Shown: positions 11,701 to 21,076 of the stretch, piece by piece
Position numbering within the stretch: position 1 is the stretch's first letter
Layout of the letters: every line of letters begins with the position of its first letter
Origin: Steromphala cineraria
Taxonomy: Eukaryota > Mollusca > Gastropoda > Trochida > Trochidae
Direction of reading: 5' to 3'
Length of the DNA: 64,000 nucleotides
Assembly: GCA_916613615.1 (NCBI GenBank)
Contig: OU744721.1
Location: 78,063,060 to 78,127,059 of the forward strand
Position numbers and translations under genes: made by a program
Notes under the pieces: model-generated
The model's database searches: none
Told to the model about the DNA's origin: nothing
What the model saw: only the letters and a program-made list of their open reading frames with translations

Positions 11701-14700
11701 TTGCATTGCATTGCATTGCATTGCATTGCATTGCATTGCATTGCATTGCATTGCATTGTATTTCCAGATGACAGCAGTCAGGGACCAAGGGGAATCAAGT
11801 ACAGAATTCTTCCAACGTCTCAACATGATCCAAACACGTAGGTGTTTGATTGTTACTGTTAGTCTTTTAGATTCGAATCTTTGGTTAATTTGGGTTTCTT
11901 TGCACAATTTCATCTTCTTCTCAAGAAGCATAAGGCATATAAAGCTGAAAAGCTGTGTACAGACCTTGCTTTGTGGGGATTAGAATTTATAGCTTTTGTA
12001 AATATGAAGCCTGATGAGCTACAGAGCCAAAAATGGCTCTATTGTTTAGGTTATTCTTTAGTTTTGTCATAAATGCACAAAAAAGTACTAGGGCTTTCAT
12101 ATTTCTTCAACCTTATTTCTTCACTGTATTTGTCATGTCCATGTAACATGCTGCAATATTGTAAGTCAATGTTTAAATGTGTTCCAGTGGCGGTGAGTGT
12201 CGCGGATCACTATGTCATGACTTCCAGCTGAGGTTGGAGAGTATTCTCAAGTCTGTAGCCAACGCAAAACCACATTTCATCAGATGCTTGAGGGTATGTA
12301 GGTCTCTTCTTTTGGATGACCAAGACTGTACTTAGCATCTCTTAACACACATCCAGAAAAGTTACAAACTAAAGATAAAAGGAGGAATGGGATATAGATA
12401 TCATTTATTATAGAAATTATTTAATTTTCCATAAAAGCTTATTAACATGTCTCTCTTTTCAAATATGTAAAAAAAATAACATTTATGTTGTAAAACCTAT
12501 AGTCATAGTCCCATGGTAGAAACAAGTATAAATTGCATTAGTTACAATCAGATATATTTTTATCCACACACAGAGCAACGACCGTAGTGAGATGGACTCC
12601 TTCTGTCCAGAGACGGTCCGACAGCAGATCCGCTCTCTACAGATCCTGGAGACTGTCAGACTCATGGCCGGGGGTGAGTCCAATAAACAAACTATTATAT
12701 AGACTATAGACTTTGAAAAGACAAATTACTGTATCAGGGTTTTAATGGGATAAGGAAGATATAGAAGATGTCTGTCTTTTCTTGACTAGTTGAGTGAGGT
12801 AGAACGTTTAAATTTCATGAGTGGCACAGTCACTCCTCCTCACGAGATGATATGAACATGGGATCTGTCAAGAATTTACAGATAATCTATCTATCATACA
12901 ATGGAATCCTTCTAACCAGCAAAAAAACGACAAAGTTCATATTCAATTGTCGCTTGGAAGAGTTACCGTTGCATTGTAACAGTGTGACATCATAAGAGAA
13001 TTTGTTACGTCAGACCATTGTTTCATTTTGTCACACTCTTGAACTTGATATCTCTCAAGTGGTGATAAAGGTTATTGCCACTCAGAGTGACGATGAAGGT
13101 TATTGCCCCTGTAACAAGATAGAGGGTTTCTCTGTTCCTGATTGATTGACACTGAATCTGTATTGCAGGTATCCCCCACAGGATGCGGTACAAGGTGTTC
13201 AACACACGCTACCGTCTCTTCCTGCCTGTTTACCTGCAGCACCAGATGGATCTCCCACAGGAGGAGTGTCGAGTACGTCTTGTCCCCTTCCACCTTCCAT
13301 ACTTTAGGCTCTCTCTCCATAGAGGCTATAATCATTACTTATTCTTGAGAATCGGTCCAAAGAAAGTTGCTTTTATTAATGATTTGATGCTTATGATTAG
13401 AAGTTAATGCACATGTATAACATTTAGAGAGTGCTATCATCTTGCTCAAACCTGTTTTAAGAAACTTTGTTATCTTTTGTTAAGTGTGTAAGCTTTCATG
13501 GCACAGCCAACGTTTAATCGTACAGCTCATGCTGCCACTAGGTGCATCAAGTACACATAGCATACAGCATGGTTTGAATTGTTTTTTTGGTCTGACAGGG
13601 ATACAAAAGACCCATGTATAAACTGCTTGTTTCTTTACCCACAACAAACATAAATTCTTGTGGCATACTATCATTCTCAGATTCCTGATCCTGTTTTCAG
13701 ACTATTCTGACGAGTTTTCTGAGGACTATGGATGACAGTAAGTTACCATACGTGAGCACACAGTGGACCTTAGGGAAAAAACATCTCTTCTACAGGTACA
13801 TCTTTCATTTACAGTAAAAAAATTTAATCAGCAAAACAACCTTCAGCTTATCAACTTTATTGCTTATATCTAAAATAAAATTAATACATAAATGATTATT
13901 TTAATTAGTTAATATTGTTAAACAATTATGTCAACCAAACAGGCTACAGTTACTCACCTGTTGAAAGATCCTTTCATACTGTCAGATGGTACAGCCTGAA
14001 AATTGCCCAATTTGAAAAGTAACATCTTTTTCCTAGAGGACCATTAAAAATTATTTGGGGTAAATTTTAGATTTAAAGTGTTGACTCTGAATAAACTGAT
14101 TAAAAATAAATTATGAGATTCATTGTGTTAAAACACCCTTAATCCCTGTTATTCAGCGAGGGAACAAGACAAAGTCTAGAGGCCATGAGGCAGGAGAAAC
14201 TACACGACGCGGCCGCCAAGATCCAGGCGTGTTGGAGAGGGTCAAGGGTCAGAGTGATGTGGCCACAACTCCGGAGAGAACTCGAGGCTATCAAGATGTC
14301 ACTGCGCAGGCCTGTAAAGTCAAGGTAGGTTCTCTTGATATTGGTGCGATTGTAGTAGAAGTGAGTGTCATCAATATCAGCTAGGTTCAAACCTGTGACA
14401 CCTGATTGAGAATCTGCTGCTCTGCCAACTGAGCTAAAGGGATATCCCATGAACAAAAGTCAGCCGGAAGACTCAATTTCAATTTGTACCTTGATGAACT
14501 GTTAAGTAATGTTTTAACTTTGTTTTATTTGATATTTTGATTATCATGGTATTGATATGTTATCAAACCTTCTGCAATAGGATGTGTACATATTTTCTTA
14601 ATGAATGAAGATTTATATTGTACATTATTGAAATTTGGCTTCGTTTAAGATTTCCAAGATGTAGATCTGAAGAAATTATTTATCAATATAGGAGGAAGTT

Positions 14701-16407
14701 AAGGAGGTGAAGTTAGGCTGTTTAGTTACGATAATTGACTTTCTGAAACTCAACTTATAAGTTTTACGATATAGGAAAATACAAAGTTTAATTTCAGTAA
14801 GTCAATTATTTTTTCTCTCTCCTCAACAGAGTAACGCCAACATCTAGCTGCACCAGTACGCCCCGCCATCAGGTAGAAAGGTCAAGGTCACAGCTTCCTT
14901 CTCAAGAGAGTGTTGATCCTTACGTGCTGCAGCAACTGTGTTCTATGTACTCCATCAATCAGGTGAGCTCCATCGAGGGTTTAGAAAGATTTGAGTCAAG
15001 GCTTAAATTAAGTTGCTTTCAAATGTTCTAGATAACTTTATTACATTAATTCAAAAACTTGTATAAGATTCAAAATTTGTTTCTTTAGTACATGTCTCTA
15101 CTCACCTGCAAGATATTATTCATGCCAATATCAGTAATTAGCTATTTTATTAAGCCTCGTCTTTTGTTTCCTTCCCTGTGACAGTTCTTAAATGTATTGC
15201 AATTGAATGTGATAATCTGATCAGTAATATCCTGAAAATAACTGTTATGCTTGACTAGGGGAGTTGCCCATACTGCATAGACAATATATATATATATTGG
15301 GGTACTTATTGAAGCACTCTTAAAATATTCAAACATTATCTCAAATTTGTAAAGTTGATGATAGAACAAATATTAAAGTGTTTGAAGAAGGTGTCAGGAC
15401 ATTTCAGTAAATTGCATATATGCTTGGATGAAAGATTAAAAATGAAGTTGGCTGATTTGTATGTAACAAAATTCCCCTGTGTACAGGACATGAAGCCAGC
15501 CTGTCCAGCTAGAAGGAACTACTCGGTCCATGATGGGGTCAGACTTGACTTCCCACAGACCCGGGTAATGAAACACAGATACTCAGGTGAATAGCATAGG
15601 GTGCTTGCAAGAGATAATAATGTTTTAAAGATATTGTAAATAATTGTCATTTTAAGAATTTCAGTTAACCTTTCCACAAATGCATAATTTTTGAATTTGG
15701 GTAGTTTCCTGTAAGAAAAAATCAAATCTTTTGTGATTGAATTGCATTTCAAGTAAAATGATGTGACTCGTTGAAAATGACCAGTTTCAAAATAGCTTTC
15801 CTATAATTTTTTATTTTTTAAAAATATATAACGATCCCACTGTTTTGAAATGTCCTGACATAATTGTTAAATTTCATTATTTCAGCAGATGCCCAGAGTA
15901 ACGTGTTGTTTCGAGGCCAGGAGGTGAAGGTTGTTGGGATCTCGTCTCGGAGAGGATACATGAAGATCCAGTGTCAGAACACAACCTTGAATGTTCCTCA
16001 TGACTTGTTGGCTTTCAAGGTGGGCAAAATGAAAACATTTTTTAAATGAATCCACACTTTTAAATACCAAATAAAATTATTAAAGTCATAGGAAAACTCT
16101 TAGGAATGATCCTAAAGAAAAATGGCTTCAAGCATCACCTTAAGGAGAAAGGCGCTCTACAAATTAATTATTATGATATTTTTCTGTGACAAATCGAGAA
16201 TTTTAGGGTTTGGGAAGGATGATTTATAAGGAAAGGGATTCACCCTTTTTACTAGCAGTTTGTGAAAAAGAAATCGCAAAAGGCTGGGTTTGGACTACCT
16301 GAACCTATTATGAAATATTATCATTATTGAATATTCTTGAGTTTCATCTTACAACAATGAGTGTTTTTTTGTTACAGTTCACGTCGGATCAGTGTACAGA
16401 CATGTGA
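2592..16407 (+). CDS. unconventional myosin heavy chain, divergent (Dachs/class XX-like candidate), 5' end missing
   Basis: Twenty-two exons join in phase with GT-AG introns to give about 882 residues and a stop. The first visible exon starts inside the motor (GPTLLCVNPFQ matches the usual GP-LVAVNPYK). Motor landmarks in order are the P-loop GESGSGKT, switch I NTDSTR, switch II DLFGFE, the relay helix QLEQLCINLCAEAMQNFYN, the actin-binding region KPHFIRCLRSND, and a converter ending FNTRYRLFLP. One IQ motif follows (AAAKIQACWRGSRVR), then a short Ser/Thr-rich stretch and a compact beta-rich segment (VLFRGQEVKVVGISSRRGY). Oddities: the usual Lys after switch I (SSRFGK) is Met (STRIGM); a polar insert of about 50 residues precedes switch II; the TEDS position reads Asp (KVDHYF). 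The protein lacks a coiled coil, MyTH4/FERM or a tail kinase, so it is a short-tailed myosin. It resembles the Dachs/Myo20 group by overall plan; that class is inferred, not proven. Upstream exons must lie before base 1. Confidence 0.9.
3213..3387 (+). CDS. myosin exon b: P-loop and switch I
   Basis: Acceptor TACCCCCAG, donor GTGAGT; 175 bases, entering in phase 2 and leaving in phase 0. Encodes GESGSGKT directly after the junction, then LRSLGSAETMCNTDSTRI, which aligns with the canonical FGNAKTVRNDNSSRF. Confidence 0.92.
3650..3700. repeat. GTCCGTC/GTCTGTC microsatellite
   Basis: Imperfect run of GTCC and GTCT tetramers at the left part of the intronic element. Confidence 0.85.
3706..4490. 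repeat. 156-bp tandem array, five copies
   Basis: The unit (GAAAAAGACTACTCC, then GTAGTATGTTATACCCATGG, then AAGATGGCCGCCATG) recurs with its GAAAA anchor at 3710, 3866, 4022, 4178 and 4334, an exact 156-base period. The first four copies are near identical and the last is more diverged. Confidence 0.92.
6410..6480. repeat. C-rich pyrimidine tract
   Basis: Plus-strand run of C and T with several C clusters (ACCCCCACCCC, TCCCCCCCTCC) in otherwise AT-rich intron sequence. Confidence 0.7.
7319..7393 (+). CDS. myosin exon c
   Basis: Acceptor TATTCCAG, donor GTAGGC; exactly 25 codons. Encodes GMYIENLTSDCVIYRTKIHG and LFVDQ, the strand pair after switch I. Met replaces the lysine normally found two residues after the switch I arginine-phenylalanine. 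Confidence 0.88.
7580..7664 (+). CDS. myosin exon d
   Basis: Acceptor GTGTCTAG, donor GTAAAT; 85 bases. Encodes GRVTYIPRGEKNYHIFYQML, matching the conserved GERNYHIFYQ segment of myosin motors. Confidence 0.92.
8335..8441 (+). CDS. myosin exon e
   Basis: Acceptor GATTTCAG, donor GTGAGG; 107 bases, in phase with exon d. Encodes LHLRGYSLHNLRYLSSG and later DDMHKFDVWK, equivalent to the segment following the YHIFYQ helix. Confidence 0.88.
8701..8827 (+). CDS. myosin exon f
   Basis: Acceptor CACTCCCAG, donor GTAAAC; 127 bases. Encodes ILRVLAAILLLGNMEFVE, the well-conserved IF-ILAAILHLGNI helix of myosin motors. Confidence 0.92.
9149..9267 (+). CDS. myosin exon g
   Basis: Acceptor TTCCACCAG, donor GTGAGT; 119 bases. 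Encodes SVAALLGLSGVSLYRGFTTR, matching the A-LLGV--E-L--ALT-R segment. Confidence 0.88.
9583..9739 (+). CDS. myosin exon h: helix and start of the polar insert
   Basis: Acceptor TTCCACCAG, donor GTGAGT; 157 bases. Encodes ATRDGLARALYCRTVWTVLK, the A---RDALAK-LY--LF-WLV helix, then a Ser/Gln-rich insert (residues like SLESKGSRSSAQYS) not found at this place in most myosins. Confidence 0.88.
10014..10135 (+). CDS. myosin exon i: end of insert and switch II
   Basis: Acceptor TTTTTCAG, donor GTGAGT; 122 bases. Carries the second half of the polar insert and VGVMDLFGFELAE, in which DLFGFE is switch II (canonical DI-GFE). Confidence 0.92.
10524..10697 (+). CDS. myosin exon j: relay helix
   Basis: Acceptor CCTTATAG, donor GTAAGT; 58 codons. 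Encodes NQLEQLCINLCAEAMQNFYN and then THMFRSPLEALHEEGI, aligning with NSFEQLCINY-NEKLQQFFN-HMF--EQ-EY--EGI. Confidence 0.93.
10897..11000 (+). CDS. myosin exon k
   Basis: Acceptor GTTGTCAG, donor GTGAGT; 104 bases. Encodes GNGILSLVDTQTDQPRSTVD, matching the GILSLLDEE--FP--T segment. Confidence 0.88.
11291..11490 (+). CDS. myosin exon l: HCM-loop region
   Basis: Acceptor TTTTTCAG, donor GTAAGA; 200 bases. Encodes KVDHYFGIRHFSGRVVYDAR and then LATNQDQLPDDIV (canonical F-I-HYAG-V-Y---FL-KN-D-L). The Asp of KVDHYF falls at the TEDS-rule position, by hand alignment. Confidence 0.92.
11590..11760. repeat. TTGCA pentanucleotide microsatellite
   Basis: A degenerate part (11590-11684) is followed by an uninterrupted run of about 15 units (11685-11758), ending about 8 bases before the AG of the exon m acceptor. 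Reading frames through it on both strands are artefacts of the repeat. Confidence 0.97.
11768..11837 (+). CDS. myosin exon m: loop 2 region
   Basis: 70 bases, acceptor ATTTCCAG lying immediately after a TTGCA microsatellite; donor GTAGGT. Encodes a short polar, poorly conserved stretch (SSQGPRGIKYRILPTS) where loop 2 is expected. It is supported by phase with both neighbours more than by homology. Confidence 0.72.
11880..12187. other. myosin intron with a dispersed repeat fragment
   Basis: Noncoding. The stretch GCCTGATGAGCTACAGAGCC (about 12010-12029) recurs inverted at about 29966-29986, so it belongs to a dispersed family. Confidence 0.5.
12188..12293 (+). CDS. myosin exon n: actin-binding helix
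   Basis: Acceptor TGTTCCAG, donor GTATGT; 106 bases. Encodes FQLRLESILKSVANAKPHFI followed by RCLR, the F--SL--LM--L---PHFIRCIK segment. Confidence 0.93.
12574..12673 (+). CDS. myosin exon o: SH1 helix region
   Basis: Acceptor CACACACAG, donor GTGAGT; 100 bases. Encodes SNDRSEMDSFCPETVRQQIR and then SLQILETVRLMAGG, matching the PN---P--FD---V--QLR--GVLETVRIRR-G segment. Confidence 0.93.
12780..13160. other. myosin intron with degenerate inverted-repeat relic and small duplication
   Basis: TTTCATGAGTGGCACAGTCA near 12815 resembles the core of the hairpin element at 18936. A small direct duplication (AAGGTTATTGCC, about 13068-13080 and 13095-13107) follows. No exon is seen. Confidence 0.4.
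13169..13272 (+). CDS. myosin exon p: converter
   Basis: Acceptor TATTGCAG, donor GTACGT; 104 bases. Encodes IPHRMRYKVFNTRYRLFLP, matching the FP-R--F--F--RY--L converter signature. Confidence 0.9.
13701..13795 (+). CDS. myosin exon q: end of converter
   Basis: Acceptor TGTTTTCAG, donor GTACAT; 95 bases. Encodes LRTMDDSKLPYVSTQWTLGK and KHLFYR, matching the Y-IG-TKVFLR strand at the end of the motor. Confidence 0.9.
14157..14324 (+). CDS. myosin exon r: IQ motif (lever arm)
   Basis: Acceptor GTTATTCAG, donor GTAGGT; 168 bases. Encodes a helix LEAMRQEKLHDAAAKIQACW followed by RGSRVR: one IQ motif for a calmodulin-type light chain. A SINE fragment lies just past the donor. Confidence 0.92.
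14330..14456 (-). mobile_element. tRNA-derived SINE fragment
   Basis: On the minus strand, TAGCTCAGTTGG (box A, 14425-14436) and GGTTTGAACCT (box B, 14383-14393) are spaced as in a tRNA gene. The acceptor and T stems do not pair, so it is not a functional tRNA. The head is followed by unrelated sequence up to the myosin exon r donor. The spurious peptide SSVGRAADS comes from the tRNA-like head. Confidence 0.75.
14830..14962 (+). CDS. myosin exon s: Ser/Thr-rich tail
   Basis: Acceptor CCTCAACAG, donor GTGAGC; 133 bases. Encodes a polar stretch (TPTSSCTSTPRHQVERSRSQ) and then DPYVLQQLCSMYSINQ. No known domain is recognised. Confidence 0.8.
15487..15586 (+). CDS. myosin exon t: tail
   Basis: Acceptor TGTGTACAG, donor GTGAAT; 100 bases. 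Encodes DMKPACPARRNYSVHDGVRL and then DFPQTRVMKHRYS. No domain is recognised; the phase fits both neighbours. Confidence 0.78.
15886..16019 (+). CDS. myosin exon u: compact beta-rich tail segment, tandem acceptor
   Basis: Acceptor TTTCAGCAG is a NAGNAG tandem site: splicing after the first AG (exon from 15886) or the second (from 15889) both keep the frame and differ by one alanine. The exon encodes VLFRGQEVKVVGISSRRGY and then a strand-rich run ending NVPHDLLAFK, suggestive of an SH3-like fold by eye. Donor GTGGGC. Confidence 0.82.
16378..16407 (+). CDS. myosin last coding exon part and stop
   Basis: Acceptor TTGTTACAG; nine codons (FTSDQCTDM) and TGA at 16405-16407. The 3'UTR continues downstream. 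Confidence 0.8.
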   Translation, partial: FTSDQCTDM

Positions 16408-18860
16408 AGTGGATCAGTGTTGTGACTTGTTGGTGCATTGGGAAAGTGCTATGTACAGACTACCTACCTCAAACTGTCAATACACCCTGTATGATACTTA
16501 CATGAATAGACTGCCTGCATCAAGCGATGAATCTGGAGATTGTAACTGACAGAACATCATCATACAGGGATCTTCTGAATGTCCTGTCCTCATATGAGAC
16601 TTGTGTATTTGTGGCAGGTTGATGATGTTTCAGCTGATGTCATTCCTTCCAAACAGAGATTACTTTATTCACACGTTTCCAAGTAGCCATTGCTACGATA
16701 GGGCCAAACTTCTTGAAACTTCCTGATAATGATTACCACTGTAATCATTTGGAACATACAAACCAAACTCTGTTTAACTCACATGTTTCCAAGTAATCCA
16801 AGTAGCCATTGCTACAATAGGGCCAAACTTCAGGATAGTAGGGGTGATTTCTGTGTAATTATTAGGGCTGCAATTATTTGCAACATAGAAACCATTCTCA
16901 TATCATTCCAATCAAGAATTGTCTCATATCATTATAATATGTCTCACTGGCTTGTACCATGTCAGATTTATGTGTGCAGCCCACAAGAGAAGGAACTCTA
17001 GTCTCCGTAAGATGAGGATTTGTTGTGAACTTCAGTTGCAAGATGAGAAACTTGAATTACAACAGAGTTCTATGAGAACTTAGGTACTGACATTAATCAG
17101 TTGATAGAGCATCAGGCATTTACTTGGAAGTCTAGGTAGAAGTTAATCTGGTTGTCACCTCAGGATTACAGATCAACCAGAGAAAATTATTTTGGAACAT
17201 CATGATTTCTGCAAGAGGGATCTTCTTGACTTCGAATTGAAATATACAGACTTGTGTTTGTAAAGTTATTGTCAGCTTAATTTTACCTGAAGAATGTTGT
17301 TGATGTCATTCTAAATTCTATAAGACAGAGAGAAAGTGTTACAAAACTTATGTACAGCTCCACTGCTTTGCCTTGTCTCAACTCTATATGTAATGTTATA
17401 AATGCAAAATGTGTTTTAAAAGTGAAAGGTAAATCATGGAATTTTGTCAATTCTAATGTAGAAATAAATAAATAAGAAAACCGTAAACATTTATCATATT
17501 ATAATATTTCAAAAGAGCTAAATGTTTACACATTATTTATAGCCCTTAAATTATGAATAATATTCATCCTCTATATTTGTCTACATCAATTTGTGCAAAA
17601 CGATATTATAGAGAAGATTAATATCCAGAAGGGGACATACCTGTATATTTTTTCAGAAGATGACAATCAATTTTAAGAAGATAATCATGAATATGAGGTT
17701 TTATTTTCGTATTCCATGTAAGCTCATGTTAAATTATTATGTGTAGGTTTTTATTAATGTTTTCATATTCATTATCAAATGCATTTATTCATAGTTGATT
17801 CTTTTACTGGGTTTTACTAGCATTTATATGACCATGTGTTTGTTCTAGAATGTTTACATTTGTGTCATGCAAAGGTAGCTGAAGCATTCATAAAATCTAC
17901 CTCAGTGTCTGATATTGTTATTGACCCTCTCAAATCCAATCTTTCATGTAAAGATTGTGCTTCCATGAAAAAGTTATCATTAAAAAATGACAGTGATAAA
18001 TACTATGTTTTGTCCATCAGAGATAAATGAGAACACATGATTATTATATAAAACAAATTATTTTGGAGCGGATTCCCATTTTTTTTGATATTTGCAAAAG
18101 TTACATGGATTTTTTCCTAAATTCTAATTAATATTTATTTAAATGTATGTTGTATTAAAAGTTTCTCTCAAGTTGTCTGATAACATGATTCTTAACTGAA
18201 GACATTGGGTATATTTACTTGTTTATGAGAATAGAGTTGACACTCATATTATCATTTAATATGCACAGGAGCGGAATCTGGTTTTATTCTTTATGACTAT
18301 TTTGCTGCTTATGCATTCACCCAAAAAAATTATATATATATAATTTCTTTTAGTTGATTAATGATTATTATTATCAATTTTAAACATATTTATTTCAAGA
18401 TTTCAGCAGATATTTCATTTCATCATCATCATCTTATGTTTGTTTTTCTTTGTGAAGTTTTAAGGTTGTTGTTGAGGACATTTGGTTGATATTATCTCAA
18501 GTTTTAACTTAATGCGTTTACCGGTAGATCATTTCTGTCATACATATCTTTCATTACATAAAAAGGGCATCCTTTTAAAAAAAATTCATAAAACATTTGG
18601 AACCAACAATTTAAGTTCCTTACATTGATCATTGAGAATTTTTTTATATATTTTTACATCACAGATGTAATTTTATTTACGTCATGTTTTGTAGCTTTTA
18701 AGGAAGTTTATCAAGGTGGATGTGTTGATCTTTGATAATTATAAGAATCTTTGTTATCATGTTTTGTTATCAAGGAAACAGATATTGAGTGATGATATTT
18801 TTGTATGATAACTTATGACCCCACTTAAAAATATGGAAAATAAACTTCCAAATAATAACT
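16408..18860 (+). other. myosin 3'UTR (extent uncertain)
   Basis: No coding frame follows the myosin stop. Candidate poly(A) signals are at 17463-17468 and 18839-18844. A direct duplication (GTTTCCAAGTAGCCATTGCTA and following bases, around 16675-16716 and 16785-16832) lies early in it. A degenerate tRNA-like stretch (CAGTTGATAGAGCATCAGGC near 17099) may be a SINE relic. The true 3' end needs transcript data. Confidence 0.5.
18839..18844 (+). terminator. candidate distal poly(A) signal of the myosin gene
   Basis: AATAAA followed by a T/G-rich stretch (ACTGTCTTGTCTTCTG), the usual arrangement for cleavage and polyadenylation. A proximal alternative lies at 17463-17468. Confidence 0.45.
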
Positions 18861-18935
18861 GTCTTGTCTTCTGATTAAACTGAGAGTATAAAAATTACCC
18901 CTTTCTTTGGAAAGAAATTCCAGGAGACATAGAGG

Positions 18936-19092
18936 ATACTTAATGTAGTTTTCCAAATACCAGGTTTATTTCATTGAGTGTCATTGGTAAAGTTGATATT
19001 TCACGAGTGGCGCAGCCACACGAGTGAAATATTAACTTTTCCCACGTCACAAGATGAAATAAACCTGGTATTTGGAAAACTACATTAAGTAT
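18936..19092. mobile_element. hairpin MITE with 39-bp perfect arms
   Basis: Left arm ATACTTAATGTAGTTTTCCA onward to TTTATTTCAT (18936-18974) is the exact reverse complement of the right arm (19054-19092). The core is itself palindromic (TTTCACGAGTGGCGCAGCCA then ACGAGTGAAA). No coding capacity. The strong arm identity suggests recent insertion. Confidence 0.9.
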
Positions 19093-19195
19093 TCTATTTA
19101 TTATATGATTTTTTAATGAAATATGCAATTAAAATGACTTTAAAACTGGAAAGTTACCCTCTTTTGTTCACATGGCTGAAAGTAGTTCCGGCACC

Positions 19196-19230
19196 TGACC
19201 AGTGACGATATAATATATCGTCACTGGTCA
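19196..19230. repeat. perfect palindrome
   Basis: TGACCAGTGACGATATA, one central base, then its exact reverse complement: 17-base arms. A degenerate half copy (ATATCATATATCGTCAATG) lies just to the right. Confidence 0.9.
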
Positions 19231-19339
19231 CATTGAAAATATCATATATCGTCAATGTTGCCTGATAGACAGTTTTTTTCACTGATAAAACCCAGTATTT
19301 CATTGCTGATCATATAATAAATTGTTGTTTTTGATGTTA

Positions 19340-19425
19340 TGATGTTCGCAGGTTTCACCGCAATACATAGCCACATTGGTGTTGCAAGCTTTCTCTCTGC
19401 AATAATACTAGCAGCCATGATATAA
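19340..19425 (+). repeat. dispersed repeat, copy 1
   Basis: CGCAGGTTTCACCGCAATAC onward to CTTTCTCTCTGCAATAATAC matches, in the opposite orientation, 37225-37300. Both probably belong to one SINE or MITE family. Confidence 0.7.
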
Positions 19426-19565
19426 GTGAAATATTCTTCAAAGCAGCAGATCACCTCACCTCACCTCATTGACATATTCTGGAAGTTTCGAGGAGATTGA
19501 GGATGGTTCACAAAGATATTCACCTTAGTTTCATGCAATATGTCTTCAAAATACAAGAATTAGTT

Positions 19566-19932
19566 TTTAAAGGGGCAGTAGTATGTTTTTAGGGGGAATA
19601 TAAGGTGATGTCAGGAAAATGAAAATTAAAGGTTCCAATTGAAAGACATTGTATTTAAACTAAATGGAAAAGTATTAATTCAAATATATAACTAAAGTTC
19701 AGCCTTACGATTCCTTTTTCTTACACAAAATGAATTAAAGGTGTTCACAAAAAATGGCCGCCAACGGGTTTTATGTGAATCTTCATACTTTGTCCTCTGA
19801 CTATGGATGTGATTGACTTGTGTAATGAGATTTTTGACACTGTCAAAATAATACCTTTAACATTAACTTACGATTATCAGTGAAAATTTTAAAATATAAA
19901 ATTATCAAAAAGCGTGCTACTGCCCCTTTAAA
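19566..19932. mobile_element. TTAA-flanked MITE with AGGGGCAGTAG ends
   Basis: Left end TTTAAAGGGGCAGTAGTA and right end TACTGCCCCTTTAAA are inverted copies, each bordered by TTAA. This is the target-site duplication of piggyBac- and Kolobok-type transposons. The interior has no transposase. Confidence 0.8.
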
Positions 19933-21076
19933 GGTGCGTTTACAAAATCTAATTGATCACTTTTTGCAAAGCTTTCCCTATAACCTCTTTTCAAAGACTT
20001 GGATATTTCAAGCACGGAAGACACTCAATTATGGAGGTCGTATAAGAGTATATCTCTGTGTACTTTAATTTAAATATGATTTATGTAATCAATGCAACAC
20101 TTACAGATAACTGCAACCAAAACCAAAAACTATTAACGGTTACTGATATTTATCATTATAAGCTGATCTGTTTATTATGATAACTATATCGAGGTTGATA
20201 TGAAGATTTATAATAAATTAATGACAATAAATCTAATGAGGCACACCTTTTGGTCAAACTCAATTTTGAAAAATAAGTCAAATCAGAATTGATAATTTGA
20301 GATAAGGTGAATAATTTTGAATAGGTTACAGCAATGATTTCACCTTAAACACATCTACAGGCAGTTTTCATATTTTCAGGGTAATATATTAATTTTTGTA
20401 TAAGATAAGTTTTCATGTCAATTGAACTCAATTCAGGATATATGGCTTTCAGAATATACTTTAGCAAAATATTATGGTATAAAACCTACTCTCTTTAACA
20501 GCCCTAAACCCATAATAACATGCAGGCAAATGGTAAGGTTTCTAGTTTATTTATCTCATGATGAAATCAGTTTTAATAGAATAATCTTTTCATGCTTACT
20601 TTATGCATCAGTTGGCATTTATGACTTCAGCTTTTGGAATAAAATATGAAATATGCTTCGGGTGATCATGTCCAAAGTATTGTCTTACGTCAGAAAAATG
20701 AATAAATGGTTCTGAAATAGTTTTTAGTTTTGCTCATAAAAGGCTTGTTTTCAACTCTTCTGAAGTTAAAAAGTTACGTTACAAGTCATAAAAACACTTT
20801 CAAGAGAAAATCTCACCAAAGTGCATCCTATGATAAATATTTTCCTTGATCATTGAAGTGTAAAATAAGATACTGTGAACTGTTTTCGTGACAGAGAGAA
20901 ACATAAAGAAGAAAGACGAGACCTTGTGTGTTTGTGATGTCAGCAAAAATCCTGGCTCTGTCACTAGGTGATAGGTGTGTGACACATACATGCTTCGTTA
21001 ACTTACCTGCACGACTTTACCTGGATAGTGAAACTGCCTTAGAAGACATTTATGGAGTGTTTTTATAGAGATATAT

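Noticed and set aside
11523..11983. Overlapping open frames of 77-130 codons on both strands
   Set aside because: They are readings of the TTGCA microsatellite; the only real coding part is exon m at 11768-11837.
14383..14448. Functional tRNA gene
   Set aside because: Boxes A and B are present but the acceptor and T stems do not pair.
14139..14456. 105-codon minus frame beginning MFMGYPFSSVGRAADS
   Set aside because: The N-terminal part is the tRNA-like SINE head and the rest is antisense to myosin exon r.
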